Shown here in pieces: positions 55,859 through 64,000 of a stretch of 64,000 nt of DNA. Origin of the DNA: Methanobacteriaceae archaeon (lineage in GTDB: Archaea > Methanobacteriota > Methanobacteria > Methanobacteriales > Methanobacteriaceae); NCBI GenBank assembly GCA_030656015.1, contig JAUSNX010000004.1, forward strand, positions 62,001 through 126,000, in the 5' to 3' direction. The notes below the pieces were generated by a model. It did no database searches, was not told where the DNA came from, and was given only the letters and a program-made list of their open reading frames with translations. The translations under genes and the position numbers were made by a program. Positions within the stretch are counted from its first letter, which is position 1, and each line of letters starts with the position of its first letter.

Positions 55859-56014
55859 ATGTATCCTAAAAAGTCAGAGGAATTTACAAGAATTTCATTT
55901 AAAATTTCAAATGAATTATTGGCAGATTTTAAAGAGTATGCACTCTCAAAAAACTACCAACAACTAGAAGAAGCCATTATTGATCTAATTAAAAGGGAAA
56001 TAAAAGAAAAATAG
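55859..56014 (+). CDS. Small ribbon-helix-helix-like protein (51 aa)
   Basis: 51 residues from the ATG that follows GGTG by 5 nt (a longer frame from a TTG at 55817 has no ribosome site). The pattern is strand 'TRISFKIS', helix 'NELLADFKEYALSKN', turn, helix 'QQLEEAIIDLIKREIKEK', the size and order of a CopG/MetJ ribbon-helix-helix DNA-binding domain. Probably a small transcription regulator; its target is unknown. Confidence 0.5.
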   Translation: MYPKKSEEFTRISFKISNELLADFKEYALSKNYQQLEEAIIDLIKREIKEK

Positions 56015-56106
56015 TTTAAAAAGATTTAATTAGATTATAATAATATTCTAAATCTAGGTTATTAATTAAAATAAATAATTTTAGATACAAATTGGAAATT
56101 AATTAG

Positions 56107-56937
56107 CTATTTTTTCTCAAGCAAATTTTTTAATTCTTGAATTTCAGATTTAAGATCTTTTAACTCTTTATGGAGATTATCCATACTCTCTTTTTTCGGA
56201 ATCTCTGAATTTAATGTATCAATCTTTTTTTCGAGATTTTGGACATATTTTGAATTTCTTTTAGATAATTTATCACTTTCATGGCGAAATTTATCCATTA
56301 ATGAAGAAGTGGTTGCAGCAGTCAATAGACTGGATATTCCAATAGCACTCAACATAGCTATAACTCCAACAACACGTCCCAATGAAGTATAAGGGACAAC
56401 ATCCCCATAACCTACCGTCGTTATAGTCTGAATAACATACCACAATGAGTCTTCATAATTAGTTACATTAGGATTGATTCCATTTTCCACTATAAAAAAA
56501 GAGATAGATGAAATCAAAAGAACAGCCAGAAAAAAGGCCACACCATAAATAAGTCGACTTTTTTCAACAAACTCATCAACAGATCGCCCTACCTGCCTGA
56601 CTGCGAACATTAAGGCCACTACTTTAATGAGATTAAGAATTTTTAAAACAATGAATGGGCCATCAATGCCCAGTATGTTTATAGCAATGAAAGAAAAGGG
56701 AATAACAATAATAACTAAGTTCCAATTTCTTTTCAAATAAGCTTTAGGCTCATTTTTTCGCATTTGAACTAAATATCCAACTAATAAAAGCATACTGGTA
56801 ATTAAATCAAAATAAGCTATATTTTGATAATTGGCCATTTTAAATGGCAGTAAACTACTGGTTAATAAAAGAAAACCATCGATTAAAATAACAATTAGGT
56901 ATAATATTTCAAGTAACAGGCCTAGCCTACGATTCAT
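56107..56937 (-). CDS. Voltage-gated-type potassium channel subunit with coiled-coil tail
   Basis: 276 residues. Six membrane helices with the pore sequence 'DSLWYVIQTITTVGYGDVVPYTSLGR' (selectivity filter T-V-G-Y-G-D) before the last helix. The S4-equivalent ('LIKVVALMFAVRQVGRSVDEF') has few arginines, so voltage sensing is probably weak. Residues about 215-276 form a heptad-rich coiled coil ('LEKKIDTLNSEIPKKESMDNLHKELKDLKSEIQELKNLLEKK') that may tetramerise the channel. There is no RCK domain. No ribosome site is seen, so the transcript may be leaderless. Confidence 0.88.
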   Translation of the reverse strand: MNRRLGLLLEILYLIVILIDGFLLLTSSLLPFKMANYQNIAYFDLITSMLLLVGYLVQMRKNEPKAYLKRNWNLVIIVIPFSFIAINILGIDGPFIVLKILNLIKVVALMFAVRQVGRSVDEFVEKSRLIYGVAFFLAVLLISSISFFIVENGINPNVTNYEDSLWYVIQTITTVGYGDVVPYTSLGRVVGVIAMLSAIGISSLLTAATTSSLMDKFRHESDKLSKRNSKYVQNLEKKIDTLNSEIPKKESMDNLHKELKDLKSEIQELKNLLEKK

Positions 56938-57153
56938 AGTTTAATTTATTATTAATTCCAATAAATATCTTTTTTGAAAGTAAATTTTGAATAAAGCAAT
57001 TTTAGTAGAATTTTATTCAATTTTAATTAAAATACGAAAAATATAAACCTCATATGAACAGTTAATCATATGTGGTTGATAAAATTTAAAACCATATTTA
57101 CATAAAAAAAATTCAAGAATAAAGTTATAAAACTTTACATTTGGAGTGAAAAA

Positions 57154-58269
57154 ATGTCGTTTTTCTCGTTAATTCTAAAAAATCCATTTAGAAATAAAAC
57201 CAGAAGCGCACTAGCAATTGTAGGCATAGCCATTGGAATAGCCACCATTGTAGCACTGGGAATAATTACAGATGGACTGAAAACTTCTACTGAAGAAACA
57301 TTAAAAGCTGGAGGATCTGATTTTTCAGTTGTAGAATCTAATGTATCAGATATGTTCCTCAGTAAGATAGATGAAAGTTATATTAACAAAATAAAATCAG
57401 TTAATGGGGTTGAAGATGCTGTTGGAGTTTTAACTGCCATTCAACCTATTGGAGGAAATCCTTATTTTGTTTTGATTGGAATAGATCCCAATAAATTAGA
57501 CATAAGTAATATAAAAATTACCAAAGGAAAAGCATTCTCCAGTGGAGACGCTAAAGAGGTAATAATTGGAAAAGTAGCCTCAGAAAAACTAAATAAAACC
57601 GTCGGAGATACTTTAACTCTTAGCCAGAAAAAATATAAGATAACTGGAATATTTGAAACTGGTGATCTTCAACAAGATGGTGGGGCCTTTTTATCACTGA
57701 GCAATCTTCAAGACATTGAGGATAAACCTGACAAGGTCACCATGATCTATGTAAAAATAAAAAAAGATGCCAATGTTGATGAAGTGACCAAGGCCATTGA
57801 GGATAAATATGGCAATGATGTTACCACCATTGCATCCTTAGAAGATCTTCAAAGTGTAGACCAGGGTTTAAACACTATTGATACAGCTTCATGGGCCATA
57901 TCTATTTTAGCCATTGTTATTGGAGGCATAGGTGTAATAAATACCATGATAATGTCTGTATATGAGAGAACCAGGGAAATTGGAGTATTAAAAGCAGTTG
58001 GATGGAAAAATAGACGAATATTAGGAATGATACTTGGAGAATCCATCGTATTGACCCTAGTAGCAGGAATAGTAGGTTCCATCATGGGAGTTCTGGCCAT
58101 TCAAATTTTACTGCCACTGGGAATGGAAGGATTTATTAAGCCAGTTTACAGTAGCGATGTCTTTATTAGAGGATTTATAGTAGCCCTTATTGTAGGACTA
58201 ATTGGAGGATTTTATCCGGCCTATCGAGCCAGCAAATTACCACCAACGGAGGCACTGCGCTATGAATAA
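57154..58269 (+). CDS. ABC transporter permease, MacB/FtsX type
   Basis: 371 residues. One N-terminal helix ('RSALAIVGIAIGIATIVALGII'), a long external MacB-type periplasmic core domain (about 45-230), then three helices at the C-terminus with the FtsX pattern 'MSVYERTREIGVLKAVGWKNRRILGMILGESIVLTLVAGIVGSIMG' and '[20 protein letters not shown]'. GGAGTG precedes the ATG. It overlaps the ATPase gene by 8 bp. Such pairs act as mechanotransducers that push lipoproteins, peptides or drugs; the substrate here is unknown. Confidence 0.92.
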   Translation: MSFFSLILKNPFRNKTRSALAIVGIAIGIATIVALGIITDGLKTSTEETLKAGGSDFSVVESNVSDMFLSKIDESYINKIKSVNGVEDAVGVLTAIQPIGGNPYFVLIGIDPNKLDISNIKITKGKAFSSGDAKEVIIGKVASEKLNKTVGDTLTLSQKKYKITGIFETGDLQQDGGAFLSLSNLQDIEDKPDKVTMIYVKIKKDANVDEVTKAIEDKYGNDVTTIASLEDLQSVDQGLNTIDTASWAISILAIVIGGIGVINTMIMSVYERTREIGVLKAVGWKNRRILGMILGESIVLTLVAGIVGSIMGVLAIQILLPLGMEGFIKPVYSSDVFIRGFIVALIVGLIGGFYPAYRASKLPPTEALRYE

Positions 58270-58993
58270 TCAGAATGCAGATCAGAATGCAGAAATTATT
58301 TCCAATAATAAATCAAGTGATGAAAAAGCGGGTAAAAATATTGTTGAAATAAAAAATCTCAAAAAAAGTTTTGATCATGGTAAAATAACTGCATTAAATG
58401 GCCTTAACCTTGAAATAAAAGAAGGAGAATTTGTATCCATAATTGGACCATCTGGTTCCGGCAAATCTACTCTTTTAAACATGATTGGGGCACTTGATAA
58501 AGCAGATGTCGGAGATATTACTGTTTCAGGAATTGATCTAATTCGAAAGAAGGATTTAAGTGATTTTAGATCTCAAGAAATCGGATTTATCTTCCAGTTG
58601 CATAATCTAATTCCGAATTTAAGTGTACTGGAAAATGTAGAAGTTCCCATGTTTGAGAGTAAAATTTCTGGAAAAGACATGCGAAAACGGGCCTTGGAGC
58701 TTCTGGATTATGTTGAACTTTCTGATAAAATAAAAAGAAAACCAACTGAACTTTCCGGAGGAGAAAGGCAACGAGTGGCCATTGCCAGAGCTTTAGCTAA
58801 TAAACCTTCCATAATATTGGCCGATGAACCAACCGGATCACTGGATTCAAAAACAGGTCAGGTGATCTTACAAAGGCTAAAAGAGTTACATGAGAAGGAA
58901 AATGTGACTCTTATTATGGTCACTCACGACATGAATGTGGCCTCACTGGCAGATAGGACCATAGAAGTTCTGGACGGACAAGTTCAGAACTAA
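58262..58993 (+). CDS. ABC transporter ATP-binding protein, LolD/MacB type
   Basis: 243 residues from the ATG overlapping the permease stop. Walker [10 protein letters not shown] at 62-70, Q-loop '[22 protein letters not shown]', signature '[16 protein letters not shown]', Walker B '[16 protein letters not shown]', switch 'MVTHD'. It has an Asn/Asp-rich leader of about 25 residues before the domain. It energises the permease encoded just upstream. Confidence 0.93.
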   Translation: MNNQNADQNAEIISNNKSSDEKAGKNIVEIKNLKKSFDHGKITALNGLNLEIKEGEFVSIIGPSGSGKSTLLNMIGALDKADVGDITVSGIDLIRKKDLSDFRSQEIGFIFQLHNLIPNLSVLENVEVPMFESKISGKDMRKRALELLDYVELSDKIKRKPTELSGGERQRVAIARALANKPSIILADEPTGSLDSKTGQVILQRLKELHEKENVTLIMVTHDMNVASLADRTIEVLDGQVQN

Positions 58994-59128
58994 TTTTTTA
59001 TTTTTTTTATTATTTTTGCTTTAAAATGTTATTTTTAAATTTATTTAAAAAAGTCAAAAACAGATTTTAGCTAAATTAGATTATCTAAAAATTAAAATCG
59101 AATTAAAATTAAATATTAAAAATGTTAT

Positions 59129-59389
59129 TCAATCCTCAATTTGTTTTATACCACCATAATGGAACTTAATAACATTAGAATTTAGGGGGATTACAATATA
59201 CTCACTATTTGGATCACCTGGTGGAAACTTACAACAAACAGTTATTTTACTATCTTCAATCATAATTTGAGTTATGACACCCATTTCACTAATACTACCG
59301 CCTTCCTTATAATTAAGACGATTAGACATATTATAACCGTCGGACATGGCCTCCTCAAGGAATATTAATACCCATTGAACTAGAATCAT
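59129..59389 (-). CDS. Small hypothetical protein (86 aa)
   Basis: 86 residues from the ATG 5 nt after GGTGA. An alternative start at 59347 with GAGGAGG close by would give 72 residues and remove the hydrophobic beginning. The rest reads 'GGSISEMGVITQIMIEDSKITVCCKFPPGDPNSEYIVIPLNSNVIKFHYGGIKQIED', a beta-rich small domain with a C-C pair. No family recognised. Confidence 0.5.
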   Translation of the reverse strand: MILVQWVLIFLEEAMSDGYNMSNRLNYKEGGSISEMGVITQIMIEDSKITVCCKFPPGDPNSEYIVIPLNSNVIKFHYGGIKQIED

Positions 59390-59559
59390 ACTAATCACCA
59401 ATAATTAATTATATTTTTTGTATCATAAGAATTTTTAGATATGGGCATAATTAGTTTTGAATGTTTATTGTGAAAATATAGTATTTATTATGTTAATTAA
59501 ATCTGAAATTGATTCAAATTAGAAAAATAAATTAATAATAATCAATATAACTATTTTAC

Positions 59560-60126
59560 ATGACTGGTGCTAAAAAAAGAATTGCTTGGGGAATTACTGG
59601 AGCTGGGGAAAAACTTCCAGAGACTTATGCCATAATGAGAGACATTAAAAAAAGATATCAGGACGAAGTAGAAATTAGAGTATTTATTTCTAAATCAGGA
59701 GATCAAGTAGTCAAATATTATGGAATATATCGTGATTTGGAAACCAGTTTTGATAATGTATGGGTAGAAATAAATGCAAATTCGCCATTCCTGGCCGGAC
59801 AAATCCAATTAGGTAAATTTGACTTCATGCTAATTTCACCAGCAACATCCAATACTGTTGCCAAAATATCCCTTAGAATAGCAGACACTCTGTTGACTAA
59901 TGCCGCAATTATGGGGCAAAAAGCTGGTGTTCCACTTTATATCATGCCCTCAGATTTCAAAGAAGGGACTGTAATAACTAAGCTTCCAAATGGGAAAGAT
60001 TTAGAACTTACTATAACTAAAGAAGATGTGGAACACGTTGAAAAATTGGCCAGTATGAATAATACCCATGTATTTGAACATCCCGAATATATCTATGACA
60101 TATTTGAAAAATTAGTTAGAATCTGA
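59560..60126 (+). CDS. afpA: Archaeoflavoprotein AfpA (flavoprotein/PPCDC fold)
   Basis: 188 residues. 'RIAWGITGAGEKLPETYAIMRDIKKRY' and 'FDFMLISPATSNTVAKISLRIADTLLTNAAIMGQKAGVPLYIMPSD' are the FMN-binding flavoprotein fold shared with dihydromethanopterin reductase DmrB/DmrX and archaeoflavoprotein. From family knowledge AfpA can take electrons from ferredoxin or iron-sulfur flavoprotein; a dihydromethanopterin reductase activity is a second possibility. No ribosome site is seen, so the transcript may be leaderless. Confidence 0.78.
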   Translation: MTGAKKRIAWGITGAGEKLPETYAIMRDIKKRYQDEVEIRVFISKSGDQVVKYYGIYRDLETSFDNVWVEINANSPFLAGQIQLGKFDFMLISPATSNTVAKISLRIADTLLTNAAIMGQKAGVPLYIMPSDFKEGTVITKLPNGKDLELTITKEDVEHVEKLASMNNTHVFEHPEYIYDIFEKLVRI

Positions 60127-60316
60127 TAAATAAATAATTCATTTAAAGCTATTCAGACTAGCTATTTTAATATAAAATATATTAAATATTCTTTTTTTCA
60201 GAATTTGGGTATTAGGAATTAACTAAATAAAAATAGTGTAAATAATTTAGTAAGGAAATTAATTAAATAAAAATGATGAATAAAATAATGAAATATTTAG
60301 TTAAAAAATGCTGATT

Positions 60317-60646
60317 TTATTTAAGTTCTTGGAAAACTACCCCATATCCCCAAATAGAATTTCCATCCGGCCCTACTTCTTCTACAAAAGCATTTGTTCC
60401 TTTGAAATAGCCTTCAGTTAAACCAGTAGATGAAATATTCATAGAAAGCGGCTCCATATCAACCATGGTTTCAAAAAAACCCATCACTCTGGAAATTTCT
60501 TCTTGAAGACCCCTGAATTCTACAGTAATTGTTCCGGTCTGTCTGATTTTTAAGGCAACCATTTCCTGTGGAACTTCCAAATTTTCACCGACTTTATTCA
60601 CACTCGTACTTTTAGCAAAAATTATATTTCCTTCTAATTCACCCAA
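60317..60646 (-). CDS. Hypothetical protein (109 aa)
   Basis: 109 residues, TTG start after GGGGG. 'MVALKIRQTGTITVEFRGLQEEISRVMGFFETMV' and 'GYFKGTNAFVEEVGPDGNSIWGYGVVFQEL' suggest a compact alpha/beta protein without signal peptide or cysteines. I do not recognise the family. It is downstream of the adenosine-specific kinase gene in the same direction (144 bp gap). Confidence 0.6.
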   Translation of the reverse strand: MGELEGNIIFAKSTSVNKVGENLEVPQEMVALKIRQTGTITVEFRGLQEEISRVMGFFETMVDMEPLSMNISSTGLTEGYFKGTNAFVEEVGPDGNSIWGYGVVFQELK

Positions 60647-60790
60647 TTAAATTCCCCCTGAATCAGTGATTCAATAATCAATCCCTATGTGTAATTATTA
60701 ACTATGTTTTTAAAAATATATAAAATAATTTATTTTGAATTTATAATATTAAAAATGATAAATACACTTTTAATGGGATTAATGCACTAA

Positions 60791-61273
60791 TTAAAGCTTA
60801 TAACCAATATCTCGGAGAAATTTCTTTCTGGTGTAAATATCTGCTTCCGTTTCTATTCTTTTTGGCCTAAATCCATCAATTACTCCCATGATTCCATTAC
60901 CTTGATCACTTTCAGCAATTAAAACTTCAACAGGATTTGCAGTGGCACAGAATATGTTAACCACCTCTGGAACATCTTTTATTCTTCCTAAAACGTTAAG
61001 AGGAAAAGCATCTCGCATAATAATCAAAAAAGAATGGCCGGCACCGATCTCAAATAGTTTTTCTCGGGCCATGATTTCTATCTCGTGATCATTCCCACCA
61101 TACCTGATTAAACAATCCCCTGAAGCTTCACTAAAAGCAATTCCAAAGCGAGCATTAGGAACTGTATTTACCATAGCCTCATAAAGATCTTCAACAGTTT
61201 TTATAAAATGGCCCTGGCCCAAAATAATATTGTATCCTTCAGGAACCTCAATTTTAACTTTTTTAATTTCCAT
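60791..61273 (-). CDS. Adenosine-specific kinase (PF04008)
   Basis: 160 residues. '[57 protein letters not shown]' and '[38 protein letters not shown]' match the archaeal adenosine-specific kinase family along its whole length. The family is named from structural work showing adenosine and AMP binding; its role in the cell is not settled. GGGGTGA lies before the ATG. Confidence 0.9.
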   Translation of the reverse strand: MEIKKVKIEVPEGYNIILGQGHFIKTVEDLYEAMVNTVPNARFGIAFSEASGDCLIRYGGNDHEIEIMAREKLFEIGAGHSFLIIMRDAFPLNVLGRIKDVPEVVNIFCATANPVEVLIAESDQGNGIMGVIDGFRPKRIETEADIYTRKKFLRDIGYKL

Positions 61274-61673
61274 TTACTTCACCCCAAACCTCATGGCTAA
61301 ATTCAAAATAATATTGTTCGATTTTTTATTTTATATCCTGAAATCGACGACTTTATTTAATTATAATAATTATATATCATCTATAACTAAAATTTTTTCA
61401 ATTTCCTTAAAAAGCAAAAGCAGTTGAAAATTGAAGCATAACAAAAGATTAATTTAAATACAAATATTTATAAGTGTAAAAAAATTTATCATTAATAATC
61501 ATTACATATTATCATTATCATTAGGAAATTTTAAAAACATTCATTAAATAATTAGTATAAAATATTTTTTTACATTATAAATAAAAATTTTACGACCATA
61601 ATAATTATAATAATGTGTTGAATAAGATTTTTAAATCATAATAAACAATTTCCTATTATATTGAGGTGTGGAT
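61274..61673. other. Divergent promoter region, with dyad on a TATA box
   Basis: 400 bp, gene-free. TCGATTT-N16-AAATCGA (61318-61324 and 61341-61347) brackets a TATA-like GATATAAAATAA that serves the leftward adenosine-kinase gene. The right part is the promoter area of the XRE-cupin gene. No RNA gene was seen. Confidence 0.45.
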
Positions 61674-62222
61674 ATGCAAGAAAAAAGCAAAGAGATTGGT
61701 TCCAGAGTAATGGAGCTTAGAGAATTATCAGATATCACTATTGATGAGATGGCTCAAGATCTAGAAATACCTGCAGAAGCTTATCAAAAATATGAATCCG
61801 GAGATGAAGAAATCCCGGCCAGCGCCCTATATGAAATTGCAAACAAATTAAAAGTAGATTTAGGGCTTTTACTTACTGGAGAAGAAACCAGGATGCATAT
61901 TTTCACAGTTACTCGTAAAGGGAAAGGTGCTGCAGTTGAAAGACAAAAACAGTACAAGTACGAAAATCTGGCTGAAAAATTCATTCATAAAAAAGCAGAG
62001 CCATTCATAGTTACGGTAGAGCCAAATGGTAAAGAACCATCAAAAAATACTCATCCTGGGCAAGAATTCAATTATGTCCTGGAAGGGAGCATGAAACTTT
62101 ACATTCACCATCATGAAATAATTCTCAATGAAGGAGATTCCATATTCTTTGATTCCACCTATGAACATGCTATGGAAGCTTTGAATGGAAAAAATGCCAA
62201 GTTTATGGCCATAGTAATGTAA
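61674..62222 (+). CDS. XRE-family regulator with cupin domain (copy 2)
   Basis: 182 residues from the ATG 5 nt after GAGGTG. HTH at about 8-60 ('[52 protein letters not shown]'), cupin at about 105-182 ('[44 protein letters not shown]'). It is a distant paralogue of the protein at 15104. It lies 147 bp before an acyl-CoA synthetase in the same direction, repeating the regulator/synthetase association. Confidence 0.87.
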   Translation: MQEKSKEIGSRVMELRELSDITIDEMAQDLEIPAEAYQKYESGDEEIPASALYEIANKLKVDLGLLLTGEETRMHIFTVTRKGKGAAVERQKQYKYENLAEKFIHKKAEPFIVTVEPNGKEPSKNTHPGQEFNYVLEGSMKLYIHHHEIILNEGDSIFFDSTYEHAMEALNGKNAKFMAIVM

Positions 62223-62369
62223 TTAAATGTTATATAATAATTATATTATTTAATTCAGTTTATATGACCAATATATGGTCTAAATTAAAAAGATAAAGCA
62301 AATATTAAATATTCAAATATTTTATTCAAATTTATTCAATAGGTAACTATTATTTCCAGAGGTAGGAAT

Positions 62370-64000
62370 ATGTCTTCATTACTAAAGAACTTTGTAAATC
62401 AAATTGATTACGACTCTTATCAAGATTTTAGAGATAATTTCAAAATTTTAACACCAGAAAACTTCAACTTTGCATATGATGTGGTGGATCGATATGCTAA
62501 AGAAAATCCAGAAAAAACCGCACTAGTATGGTGTGATGATAATGGTCAAGAGAAAATATTCACCTTCGCTGATTTAAAAAAATACAGTGATAAAGCAGCT
62601 AATTTCTTTAAAAAGTGTGGAATAAAGAAAGGCGACACCGTAATGTTAACTTTAAAAAGCCGTTACGAATTCTGGTTTTCAATACTGGCACTTCACAAGA
62701 TTGGAGCCATTACCATACCTGCCACCCACATGCTAAAGGCCAAAGACATTGTATATAGAATTGAAAAGGCCAATATAAAAATGGTGGTCTGTATAGGTGA
62801 AAATGGAGTGCCTCAAAGCTTTGATGAAGCAGAAAAAAATTTAACCAGTATTAAACTAGTTAAGGCCATTGTAGGGGACGAAGATAGAGAAGGTTGGCTC
62901 AGTTTCAAGAAAGAAATAGAAAACTCCTCAGAAGAATTTGAAAGGCCTCAAGGAGAAGAAAATACCCGGAATGAAGACATTGGATTAGTTTACTTCTCAT
63001 CAGGAACAACAGGCCTTCCTAAAATGGTGCAGCACGATTTTACCTATCCCTTAGGACATATAATAACTGCCAAATACTGGCAGAACGTGTGTGAAGATGG
63101 ATTACACTACACCGTAGCTGATACCGGCTGGGCCAAGGCCATGTGGGGGCAGATTTACGGCCAATGGATATCTGGAAGTGCGGTATTTGTGTACGATTAT
63201 GAAAGATTTGACGCTGGAAAAATGCTGGAAAATGCAGCAAAGTATAAAGTGACAACTTACTGTGCCCCGCCAACAATTTACCGATTCTTAATCAAGGAAG
63301 ACTTGTCAAAATTCGATTTATCTTCTATAAAATACGTAGTAACCGCTGGAGAACCATTAAACCCAGAAGTATTCAATAAATTCTATGAATTAACTGGTTT
63401 AAAACTTATGGAAGGTTTTGGGCAGACCGAATGTGTAGTTTGTCTGGCTAATTTCCCCTGGATGGAACCGCGCCCTGGATCAATGGGAAAACCCTCTCCA
63501 GGATATGATCTGGAGCTTTTAGATAAAGAAGGAAATTTAGTAGATATTGGTGAAGAAGGAGAATTGGTAATGAACACCAGCCAGGGAAAACCAATTGGTC
63601 TTTTTGGAGGTTATTATCTAAACCCTGAAAAAACTAGCGAAGTCTGGTATGGGGACCACTATCATACTGGAGATACTGCCTGGATGGACGAAGATGACTA
63701 TTTCTGGTTCATTGGTCGAACAGATGACATGATAAAAAGTTCAGGGTATAGAATTGGGCCTTTTGAAGTAGAAAGTGCTGTTATATCTCACCCATCAGTC
63801 CTAGAATGTGCAATAACCGGGTATCCTGATCCAGTTCGTGGCCAAGTAGTAAAAGCTACTGTGGTACTTACCAAAGGTTATGAAGCATCTGAAGAGCTAA
63901 AAAAAGAAATTCAAACCCACGTTAAAAATGTTACTGCCCCATATAAATACCCCCGAATTGTGGAATTTGTAGAAGAACTCCCAAAAACAATAAGTGGTAA
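62370..64000 (+). CDS. AMP-forming acyl-CoA synthetase (3' end beyond window)
   Basis: At least 543 residues from the ATG after AGAGGT; the stop lies outside the window. '[21 protein letters not shown]' is the adenylate P-loop; '[34 protein letters not shown]', '[40 protein letters not shown]', '[41 protein letters not shown]' and the final 'LPKTISGK' lysine motif follow. It resembles the medium-chain/acetyl-CoA synthetase group and differs from the shorter-motif enzyme at 12807. It is probably controlled by the XRE-cupin protein encoded upstream. Confidence 0.92.
   Translation, partial: MSSLLKNFVNQIDYDSYQDFRDNFKILTPENFNFAYDVVDRYAKENPEKTALVWCDDNGQEKIFTFADLKKYSDKAANFFKKCGIKKGDTVMLTLKSRYEFWFSILALHKIGAITIPATHMLKAKDIVYRIEKANIKMVVCIGENGVPQSFDEAEKNLTSIKLVKAIVGDEDREGWLSFKKEIENSSEEFERPQGEENTRNEDIGLVYFSSGTTGLPKMVQHDFTYPLGHIITAKYWQNVCEDGLHYTVADTGWAKAMWGQIYGQWISGSAVFVYDYERFDAGKMLENAAKYKVTTYCAPPTIYRFLIKEDLSKFDLSSIKYVVTAGEPLNPEVFNKFYELTGLKLMEGFGQTECVVCLANFPWMEPRPGSMGKPSPGYDLELLDKEGNLVDIGEEGELVMNTSQGKPIGLFGGYYLNPEKTSEVWYGDHYHTGDTAWMDEDDYFWFIGRTDDMIKSSGYRIGPFEVESAVISHPSVLECAITGYPDPVRGQVVKATVVLTKGYEASEELKKEIQTHVKNVTAPYKYPRIVEFVEELPKTISG

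Overview
The window is AT-rich archaeal DNA from a hydrogenotrophic methanogen of the order Methanobacteriales, most likely a mesophilic Methanobacterium. The evidence is the archaeal information-processing genes (Rrp4/Rrp41/Rrp42 exosome, PsmA proteasome, RpoP, L37Ae, L15e, prefoldin beta, Pcc1, Brix, RNase P Pop5/Rpp30), archaeoflavoprotein, adenosine-specific kinase, two amtB-glnK pairs with NrpR-type operators, and archaeal TATA promoters. Many genes use TTG or GTG starts behind GGTGA/GGAGGTG ribosome binding sites. The species is inferred; no rRNA or tRNA gene was seen.

Layout. 1-2.5 kb: the end of a creatininase-family ArfB-like gene and a four-gene DsrE/TusBCD-like plus Fe-S operon. 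2.6-9.4 kb: an arsenic/redox island with two ArsR repressors, a broken arsenate reductase gene, an ArsP-type permease, an ABC-2 exporter, a ProC-like protein, a CGNC thioredoxin and a QueG/reductive-dehalogenase-like Fe-S protein. 10-12.5 kb: a Ski2-like helicase with cysteine clusters. 12.8-15.7 kb: acyl-CoA synthetase, thioesterase and XRE-cupin regulator; a second XRE-cupin/acyl-CoA synthetase pair closes the window (61.7-64 kb). 16-21.9 kb: nitrogen island with amtB-glnK twice and a divergent PII domain fused to an unknown N-terminal domain. 22-25.4 kb: pdxS, a small membrane protein, a PfkB kinase and a HisA-like protein.

25.6-43.4 kb is the most unusual region: a leftward cluster with CbiM, two small secreted/anchored proteins, three giant surface-anchored CobN-like proteins (about 1,400-1,480 aa each), a DUF2162-type membrane protein, a MotA/TolQ/ExbB proton channel and a DUF2149 protein that looks like ExbD. 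I read it as a proton-motive-force-powered, extracytoplasmic tetrapyrrole/metal system. From memory its gene content resembles the Bacteroidetes hmuSTUV haem operon. Three of its genes have a perfect ribosome binding site followed, at the usual 5-nt distance, by ATT, ATT or ATA instead of ATG. Two of the cobN genes share a perfect 112-bp upstream repeat.

44.2-53.7 kb is the conserved archaeal exosome/proteasome/ribosome superoperon, all leftward. 53.8-61.3 kb holds small or hypothetical genes, an AhpD-like protein, a potassium channel, a MacB/LolD-type ABC transporter, archaeoflavoprotein and adenosine-specific kinase.
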